A stretch of 64,000 bases of DNA from AP-15 sp963787425 (GTDB taxonomy: Bacteria > Pseudomonadota > Alphaproteobacteria > ATCC43930 > CGMCC-115725). The notes under the pieces were generated by a model. That model had not been told where the DNA came from, did no database searches, and saw only the letters and a list, made by a program, of their open reading frames with translations. The stretch spans positions 124,001-188,000 of the forward strand of contig CAWBCV010000012.1 in assembly GCA_963787425.1 (NCBI GenBank), in the 5' to 3' direction. This document shows, one piece after another, positions 34,238 to 42,086 of this stretch (positions are counted from its first letter, which is position 1; each line of letters opens with the position of its first letter). Both the position numbers and the translations under genes were made by a program.

Positions 34238-35899
34238 TTAGCAAGCGGCCTCGACGACGGGTTTCTTCTTTTGTCTCAGCGCTTCGAGCGCCTCGGGCGT
34301 ATCGATGTCGACGAGGATTGCGTCGTCGTCCATTTCGACTTCGGCGACGAGTTCGGCATGCTCGCCGATCAAGTGCTTGGCGCCGACATCGCCGGCGAGC
34401 TCGGCCATTTCGGGAAAGAACCGCTTTGACCACAGGACGGGGTTGCCGCGCTTGCCGCGCCGGGTCGGGACAATGATCGCGCGGCCCTCCAGCGGGTTGA
34501 ACGCCGCGATCAGGCGGTCGATGTGCCGGCCGGAAATCAGCGGCATGTCGCCCAGGCAAATCAGTGCGCCCTCCAGATCGGGCGGCAATGCGGCAATGCC
34601 GCGCTTCAATGAGGTCGAGAGCCCGCCGGCGAATTCCGGATTGCGCACGCGTTCGACCGGCAGCTTGCCGAGCGCCGCGTCGACCGCGTCGGCCTGATTG
34701 CCGAGCACCGCAATGATCGGCCGCGCTCGGGAGGCGAGCAGTCTGCGGGCCACATACGCGACCATCGGCGCGCCGTCGACCTCAGCAAGCAATTTGTTGG
34801 GGCCGCCCATCCGCCGCGATTGCCCCGCGGCGAGCAGGAGAGCGCCGATCTGGGGGCCGGCAGGCTTTGCCGCGGGCCTGTGCTCGGCAGGCTTCGCTTC
34901 GGCGCGGGGGAGCGGCCGTGATGGAATTTCGGCGAGGAGGCCGCCGCTGCCCATGCGCATGATCTCTGCGGAACCGACGGGCAGCCCGGCGACCAGCCTC
35001 TCGAGCACCCAGTCGAACCCGTTGACCTTGGGCGAGCGGGCGCATCCCGGGAGCCCGAGCACGACCCGTTCCGCGACATGCCCAAGGAGCAGCAGATTGC
35101 CGGGATCGACCGGCATCCCGAAATGGTCGATCCTGCCGCCGGCAGCGACGATCGCCGCGGGGATGACGTCGCGCCGATCGAGGATCGCCGAGGCACCGTG
35201 AATCAGCAGGATGTCGATGCCGTGGCCGTGCGCATCGCGGATCATTGACGCCAGTTCATTCGTCGCGTGCGCGCACCGCTCCTCGAATACGAGCCGGCAG
35301 CCGAGTGCGGCGAGCCGGCCTTCGGTCACTTGCCGGGTCTTGTCGAGAATGCTCTCCTTGAGCCCGGGAAGGCGCGTCTGCACAAGCCCGACCGAGCGCG
35401 GCACAAAAGGAGCAACGTGCAGCAGAGGACCGTCCGCGGCCGCGGCTTCGATGCAGCGCGCGACCGCCGTCTCCGGCGCTGCGAACGGGATGATCTTGAC
35501 CGTGGCGACCATCTGCTTGGGTTCGACCGTCGCGAATGGCGGCAGAGTGCCGAGTGTCACCGTCTCGTCGACCAGGTTGAGCCGGTCGACCCGTTCCGGA
35601 TCGAACACCAGAAGTCCCCGCGTCTTGGCGAAGAGGTTGGCGCGACCCGTGAACGGGGCCGCCGCTTCGATCTGAGCTCCGGCTGCGGCTGCAGCAACCC
35701 GCCAAGCGGCCTCGTCTTCGCCGATGTCGCCGGGTTCGAGCCGGGCGACCACGATCCGCGACAAGCCCGAGGCAGCGATCAGCTCGACATCGGCACGCGA
35801 CAGCACCCGCGCCTTTTTCAGCGCCGTTGTCCCGAGCTTCAAGCTGTGCGCGAGGATCGCCCCTTCGGCCTCGGCGACGGGAACTTCGCCGAAGTTCAC
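34238..35899 (-). CDS. Molybdopterin-binding/MocA-like nucleotidyltransferase fusion
   Basis: 553 aa in two parts. Residues ~1-330 resemble a MoeA/MogA-type molybdopterin-binding domain (DILLIHGASAILDRRDVIPA, GMPVDPGNLLLLG, VVLGLPGCARSP). Residues ~355-545 are a MocA-type nucleotidyltransferase: ALLLAAGQSRRMGGPNKLL with the CTP-binding loop, ALICLGDMPLISG with the metal Asp, and GNPVLWSKRFFPEM. It probably adds CMP to Mo-molybdopterin, making the cytosine dinucleotide used by CO-dehydrogenase-type enzymes. It overlaps the XdhC gene (ATGA), consistent with a shared operon. Confidence 0.87.
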   Translation of the reverse strand: MNFGEVPVAEAEGAILAHSLKLGTTALKKARVLSRADVELIAASGLSRIVVARLEPGDIGEDEAAWRVAAAAAGAQIEAAAPFTGRANLFAKTRGLLVFDPERVDRLNLVDETVTLGTLPPFATVEPKQMVATVKIIPFAAPETAVARCIEAAAADGPLLHVAPFVPRSVGLVQTRLPGLKESILDKTRQVTEGRLAALGCRLVFEERCAHATNELASMIRDAHGHGIDILLIHGASAILDRRDVIPAAIVAAGGRIDHFGMPVDPGNLLLLGHVAERVVLGLPGCARSPKVNGFDWVLERLVAGLPVGSAEIMRMGSGGLLAEIPSRPLPRAEAKPAEHRPAAKPAGPQIGALLLAAGQSRRMGGPNKLLAEVDGAPMVAYVARRLLASRARPIIAVLGNQADAVDAALGKLPVERVRNPEFAGGLSTSLKRGIAALPPDLEGALICLGDMPLISGRHIDRLIAAFNPLEGRAIIVPTRRGKRGNPVLWSKRFFPEMAELAGDVGAKHLIGEHAELVAEVEMDDDAILVDIDTPEALEALRQKKKPVVEAAC

Positions 35900-36606
35900 G
35901 CTGCTTCCGCCGCCTCGCCGTGACGCAGGACCTGGGTCATCTCGGCGACGATCGAGATCGCCACTTCGGCCGGCGACACCGCGCCGATTGCGAGCCCGAC
36001 CGGCCCGTGAATGCGGGCGAGATCATCGTCACTGAAGCCCAGTTCCTTAAGCCGCGCGCAGCGCCCTGCGTGGTTGCGGCGCGAGCCGAGCGCGCCGATG
36101 TAGAAGCAGTCCGAACGCAACGCCGCGGCCAGCGCCGGGTCGTCGAGCTTCGGGTCATGGGTCAAGGCCAAGACCGCCGAGCCACGATCCGGCTGCAACC
36201 GCTCGAGCGCTTCGTCGGGCCATTCCTGCGTCAGCTCGACATCCGGGAACCGCGCCTGCGTCGCGAACGCTCCGCGGGGGTCGATGACCGTCACGGCATA
36301 GTCGGCCATCGTCAGCATCCGCGCCAGCGGTTGCGCGATATGCACCGCGCCGATGATGAAGCAGCGATGCGGCGGCGTGAGCACTTCGACAAACAGGCGG
36401 CCGGCCGCCGTTTCGATGGTCCGGTTTCGGCCCGAACGCCAAGCCTCGCGCAACCGGTCGAGGGCTGCCTCGTCGAGCACCAGATCGCCCTCGGCAAGCT
36501 CGCCGTCGAGCAGCAATTGCCGGCCGGTAGCCAGATCGGTTGCGAGAGCAACGCTGCGGTGCTGACGCTCGGCGGCTACAACGCGGTCGAGAATGCGTCC
36601 TTTCAT
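35896..36606 (-). CDS. XdhC/CoxI family protein (with NAD-like domain)
   Basis: 236 aa from ATG 36606, which overlaps the upstream gene's TGA; the open frame runs back to 36663. The C-terminal Rossmann-like region has CFIIGAVHIAQPLARML, VIDPRGAFATQARFP, AVLALTHDPKLDDPAL and FYIGALGSRRNHAGR, as in XdhC/CoxI. XdhC-type proteins bind molybdenum cofactor, help sulphurate it and insert it into the large subunit of Mo-hydroxylases. It belongs to the same leftward operon as the other Mo-hydroxylase helpers. Confidence 0.85.
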   Translation of the reverse strand: MKGRILDRVVAAERQHRSVALATDLATGRQLLLDGELAEGDLVLDEAALDRLREAWRSGRNRTIETAAGRLFVEVLTPPHRCFIIGAVHIAQPLARMLTMADYAVTVIDPRGAFATQARFPDVELTQEWPDEALERLQPDRGSAVLALTHDPKLDDPALAAALRSDCFYIGALGSRRNHAGRCARLKELGFSDDDLARIHGPVGLAIGAVSPAEVAISIVAEMTQVLRHGEAAEAA

Positions 36607-36923
36607 TCGACGCGCTCGACAAAGATCTGGATCTTGCCGCCGCAGGCGAGCCCGACTTCCCAAGCCTGGTCATTGGTGACGCCGAAATCGAGAAGCCGCG
36701 GCTTGCCGTCGCGGATCGCTTCTAGCGCCTCTTCGACGACGGCGCCCTCGACGCAACCGCCAGATACAGAACCAACCATGGCGCCCGTATCGTTGACCGC
36801 GAGCTTGGCACCGACCGGACGCGGTGAGGAGCCCCATGTCGTCACGACGGTGGCCAACGCAACGCCCGACCCCGCTTCGCGCCAACGCGCTGCCTGTTCC
36901 AGAATTTCTGCCGTATCGCTCAT
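36603..36923 (-). CDS. XdhC N-terminal-domain protein
   Basis: 106 aa from ATG 36923, the first start in frame that gives a family N-terminus: a helix (ILEQAARWREAG) then VALATVVTTWGSSPRPVGAK, the conserved XdhC opening. GSVSGGCVEGAVVEEA with its CVEG motif and the terminal ACGGKIQIFVE complete this single domain. With the 36606 gene it forms a split version of full-length XdhC. Both overlaps (36920-36923 and 36603-36606) are 4 nt, typical of coupled translation. Confidence 0.85.
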   Translation of the reverse strand: MSDTAEILEQAARWREAGSGVALATVVTTWGSSPRPVGAKLAVNDTGAMVGSVSGGCVEGAVVEEALEAIRDGKPRLLDFGVTNDQAWEVGLACGGKIQIFVERVE

Positions 36924-38305
36924 GCTGCCCGCTCCTGGTTTGCCCGCCATGGCATCGCCGCCATCCCGCGCCGCGTGGTCGGTGCGCTCAGCACCTCGAT
37001 CAACGTCTCGAGGCTTTCGAGATTGTGCACCGGGCGGAACTCGTCGACATACGGCATCATCGCTTTCATGCCGAGAGATCTTGGCTCGAAACCCTCGTAG
37101 CGCAACAGCGGGTTCAGCCAAATCAACCAGCGGCACGACCGGTGCAGCCGATCCATTTCATGAGCGAGACCGGTGCCGGCATCGCGGTCGAGCCCGTCGG
37201 TGATCAACAGCACGATCGCTCCCTGGCCCAGCAGGCGCCGCGACCACAGCCGGTTGAACTCGCAGAGCGCATGGCCGATGCGGGTTCCGCCCGACCAGTC
37301 CGTCACCGCCTCGGCGACGCGGTCGAGCGCCAGATCGACATCCCGGTGGCGCAGATATCGCGTGATGTTAGTCAGCCGCGTCCCGAAGACGAAAGTATGC
37401 ACCCGGTCGCGGTCGTTAGTCACCGAGTGCATGAAATGCAGGAAAATGCGGCTGTAGCGGCTCATCGAGCCGGAAATGTCGCACAGCACGACTAGCGGCG
37501 GCGGGCGCCGGCGCCGACTGCGCCGCTTCAGCTCTATGAGCCCGCCCGAGCGCAGCGCCGCGCGCAACGTTGCGCGCAAATCGGCGCGGGCGCCGTGGCG
37601 GTCCGGTGCGAAACGCCGGGTCGGGACGTCCTGCACCGGCAAGCGGAGCCTCGCGATCGCCGTCTTGGCGCGGGCCAGCTCTTCGAGTGACATCTTCTCG
37701 AAATCCATGCCGCGCAGCTGCTCGCGGTCGGAGAAGCTCATCGCGGCATCGATCTCGGTCTCGGTCTCCTCGGCTTCGCCCTCTTTGCCGACATCCGGGT
37801 GCAATGCCTCGGCGAGGCGCCGAACCATCGCCGTCCCCTCGTCCTCGTCCCCATCGATCCGCATCTGCGGCAGCACGAGCCCCATCATCTTTTTCAGAAG
37901 ATCCGGATTGCGCCAGAACACATGAAACGCTTGATCGAAGATCAGCCGCTGGTCCGGCCGATTGACGAAGACGGCGTGAAGGGTCCAGTAGAAATCGCGC
38001 CGATCGGTGATGCCGACCGTCCTGACTGCAGCCACCGCATCGATGACCTTGCCCGGCCCGACCGGCAGCCCCGCCGCGCGCAACGTGCGCGCGAAATGCA
38101 TCAGATTGGCGAGCAGCCGGCCATGCTCAGGAACTTGCGCTCTCCACCCGCTTGCGGGGGGAGAGGAAGGGGACCCATCGCGTCCGGCGATGGGGAGGGT
38201 GAGGTGGGCTGCATCGCCGTCTTCTGGAGCGGGGCGATCCCCCACCTCACGCCAACTCTCTCCGCCCTCGAGGGCGGAGAGGGGGAGATCAGGTTCGTCT
38301 GGCAC
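36920..38305 (-). CDS. coxE: CoxE-like VWA-domain protein with an in-frame repeat insertion
   Basis: 461 aa. Residues 58-200 have the CoxE N-terminal helical part (LLANLMHFARTLRAAGLPVG). The VWA domain starts near residue 260 with the MIDAS motif CDISGSMSRYS and continues through FVFGTRLTNITR and LLITDGLDRD. CoxE works with the MoxR-type CoxD ATPase to mature the CODH Cu/Mo site. Residues 8-57 are encoded by a palindromic intergenic-type repeat (38139-38283) whose length preserved the frame; MPDEPD at the N-terminus is native. Removing the insert would join MPDEPDL to VPEHGRLL. Confidence 0.85.
   Translation of the reverse strand: MPDEPDLPLSALEGGESWREVGDRPAPEDGDAAHLTLPIAGRDGSPSSPPASGWRAQVPEHGRLLANLMHFARTLRAAGLPVGPGKVIDAVAAVRTVGITDRRDFYWTLHAVFVNRPDQRLIFDQAFHVFWRNPDLLKKMMGLVLPQMRIDGDEDEGTAMVRRLAEALHPDVGKEGEAEETETEIDAAMSFSDREQLRGMDFEKMSLEELARAKTAIARLRLPVQDVPTRRFAPDRHGARADLRATLRAALRSGGLIELKRRSRRRRPPPLVVLCDISGSMSRYSRIFLHFMHSVTNDRDRVHTFVFGTRLTNITRYLRHRDVDLALDRVAEAVTDWSGGTRIGHALCEFNRLWSRRLLGQGAIVLLITDGLDRDAGTGLAHEMDRLHRSCRWLIWLNPLLRYEGFEPRSLGMKAMMPYVDEFRPVHNLESLETLIEVLSAPTTRRGMAAMPWRANQERAA
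38139..38283. repeat. Compound palindromic (REP/BIME-like) element inside a coding region
   Basis: Several hairpins follow each other: a CTCTCC...GGAGAG palindrome at 38140-38165, CCCATCG-N7-CGATGGG at 38174-38194, GTGAGGTGGG (38199-38208) against CCCACCTCAC (38241-38250), and a perfect 24-bp palindrome centred on CTCGAG at 38258-38281. This mosaic resembles elements usually found between genes in alphaproteobacteria, but here it is translated in the vWA gene. Confidence 0.8.
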
Positions 38306-38309
38306 CGGA

Positions 38310-39230
38310 TCACGCCTCCGCCGCCGCGGCCTCGGCCTCGGCCTTTACTTGCTCAAGGATGTGGGCGGCTTCGCTGCCGTGCAGGCGGGCGATGTCGTCC
38401 TGGTACTTTAGCAACACGCCCAGCGTGTCGTTGATTGCGTGCGGCGTCAGCTCCAGCACGTCGAGCTGCATCAAGGCCTCGGTCCAGTCGATCGTCTCGG
38501 CGATGCCGGGGAGCTTGAAGAGATCCATCGTCCGCAGCCTCTGCACAAAGCCGACGACCTCGCGCGACAGATGCTCGCTCGCGCCCGGCGCCTTGCGCTT
38601 CAGTATTTCGAGCTCGCGCACCGCGGTCGGGTAGTCCACCCAGTAATAGAAGCACCGCCGCTTCAACGCGTCGTGGATCTCGCGGGTGCGGTTTGAGGTG
38701 ATGATGACGATCGGCGGATGCTCGGCGTGGATCGTGCCGATCTCCGGGATCGTGACCTGAAAGTCGGAGAGGAGCTCGAGAAGGTAGGCCTCGAACGGCT
38801 CGTCGGTGCGGTCCAGCTCGTCGATCAGCAATACCGGCGCGCCGGCGATATCCGGCTCCAGCGCCTGCAACAACGGCCGTTTGATCAGAAATCGGTCGGA
38901 AAAAATCGTGCCCTCGATTTCTGAACGGTCCTCCTCGACGGCCTCGGCGAGCCGGATCTCGATCATCTGACGCGCATAGTCCCATTCGTAGACCGCCGAG
39001 GCGACGTCGAGACCTTCGTAGCACTGCAGCCGAATAAGACGGCGCCGCAACGCGCTCGCCAGCACCTTGGCAATCTCGGTTTTGCCGACGCCGGCCTCGC
39101 CTTCGAGAAACAGCGGCCGGCTCAGATGCAACGCCAAATGCACCGCCGTCGCGAGGCTTCGATCGGCGACATAATCGGCGCTGCCGAGCAGTGCCAGCGT
39201 GTCGTCGACAGAGGAGGGGAGGGCAGTCAT
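38310..39230 (-). CDS. coxD: MoxR-family AAA+ ATPase, CoxD-like
   Basis: 306 aa. The Walker A motif is LEGEAGVGKTEIAK, Walker B VLLIDELDRTDEPF, and sensor-1 region VIITSNRTREIHDALKRR. CoxD-type ATPases partially unfold or load the large subunit of CO dehydrogenase so that the metal site can be assembled, together with CoxE/CoxF. The stop is 4 nt before the coxE start. A terminator-like hairpin at 39256-39276 separates it from the upstream DUF2182 gene, so the cox helper operon probably starts here. Confidence 0.88.
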   Translation of the reverse strand: MTALPSSVDDTLALLGSADYVADRSLATAVHLALHLSRPLFLEGEAGVGKTEIAKVLASALRRRLIRLQCYEGLDVASAVYEWDYARQMIEIRLAEAVEEDRSEIEGTIFSDRFLIKRPLLQALEPDIAGAPVLLIDELDRTDEPFEAYLLELLSDFQVTIPEIGTIHAEHPPIVIITSNRTREIHDALKRRCFYYWVDYPTAVRELEILKRKAPGASEHLSREVVGFVQRLRTMDLFKLPGIAETIDWTEALMQLDVLELTPHAINDTLGVLLKYQDDIARLHGSEAAHILEQVKAEAEAAAAEA

Positions 39231-39249
39231 CCGAAGATAATTCCGATCA

Positions 39250-39276
39250 ACAAAACCCTCTCCCGACGGGAGAGGG
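39250..39276 (-). terminator. Hairpin terminator, also REP-like
   Basis: On the minus strand, CCCTCTCCCG-T-CGGGAGAGGG (39276-39256) is a perfect 10-bp stem with a one-base loop, followed by GTTTTG. It stands between the DUF2182 gene and coxD, both transcribed leftward, and would end the DUF1326/DUF2182 transcript. The stem also matches the CTCTCCC-type palindromes in the 38139 repeat. Confidence 0.55.
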
Positions 39277-39341
39277 CGGGGACGCTTATGATACCAACGA
39301 ATTTAGTGCCGCAATTGCACCGGCACCACCCTTCGAGAAAT

Positions 39342-40137
39342 TCAAGCGGTCGCCCCGGCAAGAGCAACCCAGAGTGCGGCGACCAGGAGAACCGCGCCGA
39401 TTGGTGCCGCGAGCCCGGCGGCCGGCGGGCAGGTTCTTTTCGGCCGCCATGACCGCGCCCAATGCCAGCATCCAGCCGATATTGGCGGAGCCGACCACGA
39501 ACATCAGCAGCATCAGGCACCAGCAGCAGCCGACGCAGAATGCGCCGTGTCTGATGCCCAAGAGAAGGGCCTGAGATTTCTCGCCGGCACCGCGCCAGTG
39601 CGCGATGACAAAGCCGAGCGGAGCCCGGCATTTGTCGAGACAGCGGTATTTGAGCTCGGTGAATTGGTAACCCCCCGCGATTGCCAGAATGGCTGCACCG
39701 ATCATCCAGACATTCGCGACCAACCACTCCGACTGGCGCACCGCAACCGCGATGCCCCAGTCGGCGAGGTGAGCGGCGAGGCCGAAGGCGCCCCAGACCG
39801 TGAGGTACCCGATGACGACGAGCGCCGTCAGCAGCCGCCGGTCGGCGCGCCGGACGGTCAGACGCCGGAAAATGTCGAGCAGCGGGAATGTCGTCGGCAG
39901 CATCATCGCGAAGAGCATCAGCACCCAGCCCCCGACGACGAGCGATCCGGTCAGCGCGTCACGGCCGCCGGGCAAGGCCCGGCAGAGGCTGCCGGCAACC
40001 CCGATCTCGGCCCAGCTGCCGTGGTCGAGGTAGCGGCCATAGGGGCTCTGTCCCCACAGCCACAGCGCCAGCCACGCCGCAGCGGTCAGCGCCGCCATCA
40101 GCGGCAAAAAGCGGCTGCGATGCGAAGCCGCCTGCAT
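39342..40137 (-). CDS. DUF2182 membrane protein, one-base frameshift near the 3' end
   Basis: About 264 aa. Membrane helices with VLMLFAMMLPTTFPLLDI, VIGYLTVWGAFGL and the Cys-rich CVGCCWCLMLLMFVVG are typical of DUF2182, an integral membrane family suspected of metal binding. At about 39413 the sequence has one extra G (CGCCGGGCTC), after which the frame gives Arg-rich nonsense. Removing it yields LAAPIGAVLLVAALWVALAG and a stop at 39342, a normal last helix. The adjacent DUF1326 gene is its common partner. Confidence 0.82.
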
Positions 40138-40151
40138 TCGGGAGTGCCCAG

Positions 40152-40754
40152 CTACGCCTCGAAAGCGAATAGTCCTTGGATCGCGTTGTGGTCGCGCAGA
40201 TCGACGTCGACCCCGACGGCCTGGTTCTTCATCCGGAAGGTCGAGGCCTTTGCGACATAGGCGGGCGAGCCGGGAATCGTAGAGAAGATGCTGTCGACCA
40301 GGGTAGTCGGCTTGCCGCTCGGTCCGCGATACGGTTCCATCGTGGCCTCAGTCGTGTCACCGATACGCAGGATGCCTTTTCCCTCATGCACGGCAAAGGC
40401 GATCGGCGCGCGCTCGATCTTGACGACCTCCCCGACCAGCGCGGCCAGATCGGCGACGGGCCCGCCCTGCTTCCCGGTGAACACGTCGAGGAGGGCCGCC
40501 TCCTGCTCCGGGCTCGCCCGCTCGTCGATATAGAGCTGAGCCCGCCAATTGCCCTCCAGCGGGTTTCCGGGAATAAATACGTTGACTGCAAATGTCAGCC
40601 CGGAAACGTCGAGCCCGTCGATCGTGCCGCGGTCGAAATGATAAGCCAGGGCGGATTGGCACGTTCCGTTGTCCGGCGTCTCGCCGACCCAGCAAGGGCA
40701 AAGCACATTGCAATCGCAAACCTCGAGGATGCTCCCTTCCAGCTTGTACGCCAT
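40152..40754 (-). CDS. DUF1326 domain protein
   Basis: 200 aa from ATG 40754, which has GGGGAG upstream. The N-terminal ILEVCDCNVLCPCWVGE holds four Cys that may bind a metal. YHFDRGTIDGLDVSGLTF and GNWRAQLYIDERASPEQ match the DUF1326 fold. It is encoded 14 nt upstream of the DUF2182 membrane protein; this pair is recurrent. Function is unknown, perhaps metal or redox handling at the membrane. The position inside a CODH-like locus is suggestive but may be coincidental. Confidence 0.83.
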   Translation of the reverse strand: MAYKLEGSILEVCDCNVLCPCWVGETPDNGTCQSALAYHFDRGTIDGLDVSGLTFAVNVFIPGNPLEGNWRAQLYIDERASPEQEAALLDVFTGKQGGPVADLAALVGEVVKIERAPIAFAVHEGKGILRIGDTTEATMEPYRGPSGKPTTLVDSIFSTIPGSPAYVAKASTFRMKNQAVGVDVDLRDHNAIQGLFAFEA

Positions 40755-40837
40755 GACCTGCTCCCCGTTCGAAGAAGGGCCTATTATGCCGCGCCAAGGT
40801 TCCTTCGACGGAACTAAATTCGCAGCGGGAGGCCGCG

Positions 40838-41125
40838 ATGGTCTCACTCGTTCAGTTCATTGTTTGGATAGTCATCGGTCTGCTCGGCGGGAGCCTTGCC
40901 GGGCTGATAATCACGCGGGAACGCAAGGGCTTTGGCTTATTGCGGAATCTCGGGCTGGGCTTGGTCGGCGCTCTCGTGGGCGGTCTGCTGTTCCGAGTGC
41001 TGAGGCTGTTCCCCGAGCTCGACAAAGTGACGATCTCTTTGAGAGATGTAGTGGCGGCTGTCGTCGGTTCGCTGCTCGTCCTCGCCGCTCTCTGGCTCTT
41101 CCAGCGCTTTCATCGCTCGCCCTAA
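40838..41125 (+). CDS. GlsB/YeaQ/YmgE-family small membrane protein
   Basis: 95 aa with three hydrophobic segments (about 5-28, 35-55, 70-88). The first turn carries IGLLGGSLAGLI, as in the GlsB/YeaQ (transglycosylase-associated) family, usually stress-induced and located in the inner membrane. A GGGAGG site precedes ATG 40838. It is divergent from DUF1326 and converges with coxM, with 17 bp between the stops. Confidence 0.8.
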   Translation: MVSLVQFIVWIVIGLLGGSLAGLIITRERKGFGLLRNLGLGLVGALVGGLLFRVLRLFPELDKVTISLRDVVAAVVGSLLVLAALWLFQRFHRSP

Positions 41126-41142
41126 ATCATGCGCAGCGGGCG

Positions 41143-41937
41143 TCACCCGCAGCCGGCGACCGCGCGGCGGGCCATGACGCCGATGAGATGGGCGCGGTAC
41201 TCGGCGCTGGCATGAATGTCTGAGTTGAGGCCGGTGTCGGGGATCGTGACGTCCTTGATCGCGTCCGGGGTGAAGGATCGGGCGAGCGCTGCTTCCATCT
41301 CGGGGACGCGGAACACGCTGGCGCCGGCGCCGGTCACCGCGACGCGCACGCCGCCGGGGGTGCGAACGACGAACACTCCGACGATCGCGTAGCGCGAGGC
41401 GGGGTTGCGGAATTTCTGGTAGCAGGAGGCCTGTGGTTTCGGGAAGCGCACGGCGGTGACGATCTCGGCCGGTTCGAGCGCGGTCTCGAACATGCCGGTA
41501 AAGAAATCGTCGGCGGCAATCTCGCGTTTGGTGGTGTGCACGGTGGCGTTGAGCCCCACCACTGCCGCCGGATAGTCGGCGGCGGGATCGTTGTTGCTGA
41601 TCGAACCGCCGAGCGTGCCACGGTTGCGCACCGCGGGGTCGCCGATCATCCCCGCCATCGCGGCGAGCCCGGGGATGCCCTGCTTGACGACCGGCGACCG
41701 GTTGACCTCGGCGTGCCGGGTCATCGCGCCGATGACGATCGCGTCGCCGGCGTCGGTGATGCCGCGCAGGGACGGGATCGCGGCGAGGTCGACCAGATCG
41801 GACGGGCGGGCGAGCCGCAGCTTCAGGGTCGGGATCAGGGTCATGCCGCCGGCGACGAGCTTCGCTTCCTCGTTGGCGCCGAGCAGGTTGGCGACCTCAT
41901 CGAGGTTCGTCGGCTTGTGGTAATCGAATTCGTACAT
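41143..41937 (-). CDS. coxM: Mo-hydroxylase FAD-binding (medium) subunit, CoxM-like
   Basis: 264 aa from ATG 41937 (GGGAGAG upstream); the open frame upstream is made of a repeat. FAD-binding motifs AGGMTLIPTLKLRLARP and TLGGSISNNDPAADYPA are both clear. The C-terminal domain covers ~170-264. The subunit passes electrons from the [2Fe-2S] small subunit to the quinone pool or another acceptor. It is last of the coxG-S-L-M order; the intergenic space to coxL (41938-42086) is filled with two REP-like palindromes. Confidence 0.88.
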   Translation of the reverse strand: MYEFDYHKPTNLDEVANLLGANEEAKLVAGGMTLIPTLKLRLARPSDLVDLAAIPSLRGITDAGDAIVIGAMTRHAEVNRSPVVKQGIPGLAAMAGMIGDPAVRNRGTLGGSISNNDPAADYPAAVVGLNATVHTTKREIAADDFFTGMFETALEPAEIVTAVRFPKPQASCYQKFRNPASRYAIVGVFVVRTPGGVRVAVTGAGASVFRVPEMEAALARSFTPDAIKDVTIPDTGLNSDIHASAEYRAHLIGVMARRAVAGCG

Positions 41938-41984
41938 TGGGCTCTCCCTATTCCGCGGCCCCGATCCGGTTTTCCGTCGCCCTT

Positions 41985-42068
41985 CATGCCCGGACTTGTT
42001 CCGGGCATGCACGAGAGACCCTTCGGTCGGTGCCGGTGAGCGTGGATGGCCGGGTCGAGCCCGGCCAT
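41985..42068. repeat. Two REP-like palindromes between coxL and coxM
   Basis: CATGCCCGGA-N5-TCCGGGCATG (41985-42009, perfect 10-bp arms) and ATGGCCGGG-TCGAG-CCCGGCCAT (42046-42068, perfect 9-bp arms). Both stand in the only sizeable gap of the SLM genes. In RNA they would form strong hairpins that could alter the relative level of coxM message. Confidence 0.8.
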
Positions 42069-42086
42069 GACGAAGGACAAGGTCTC

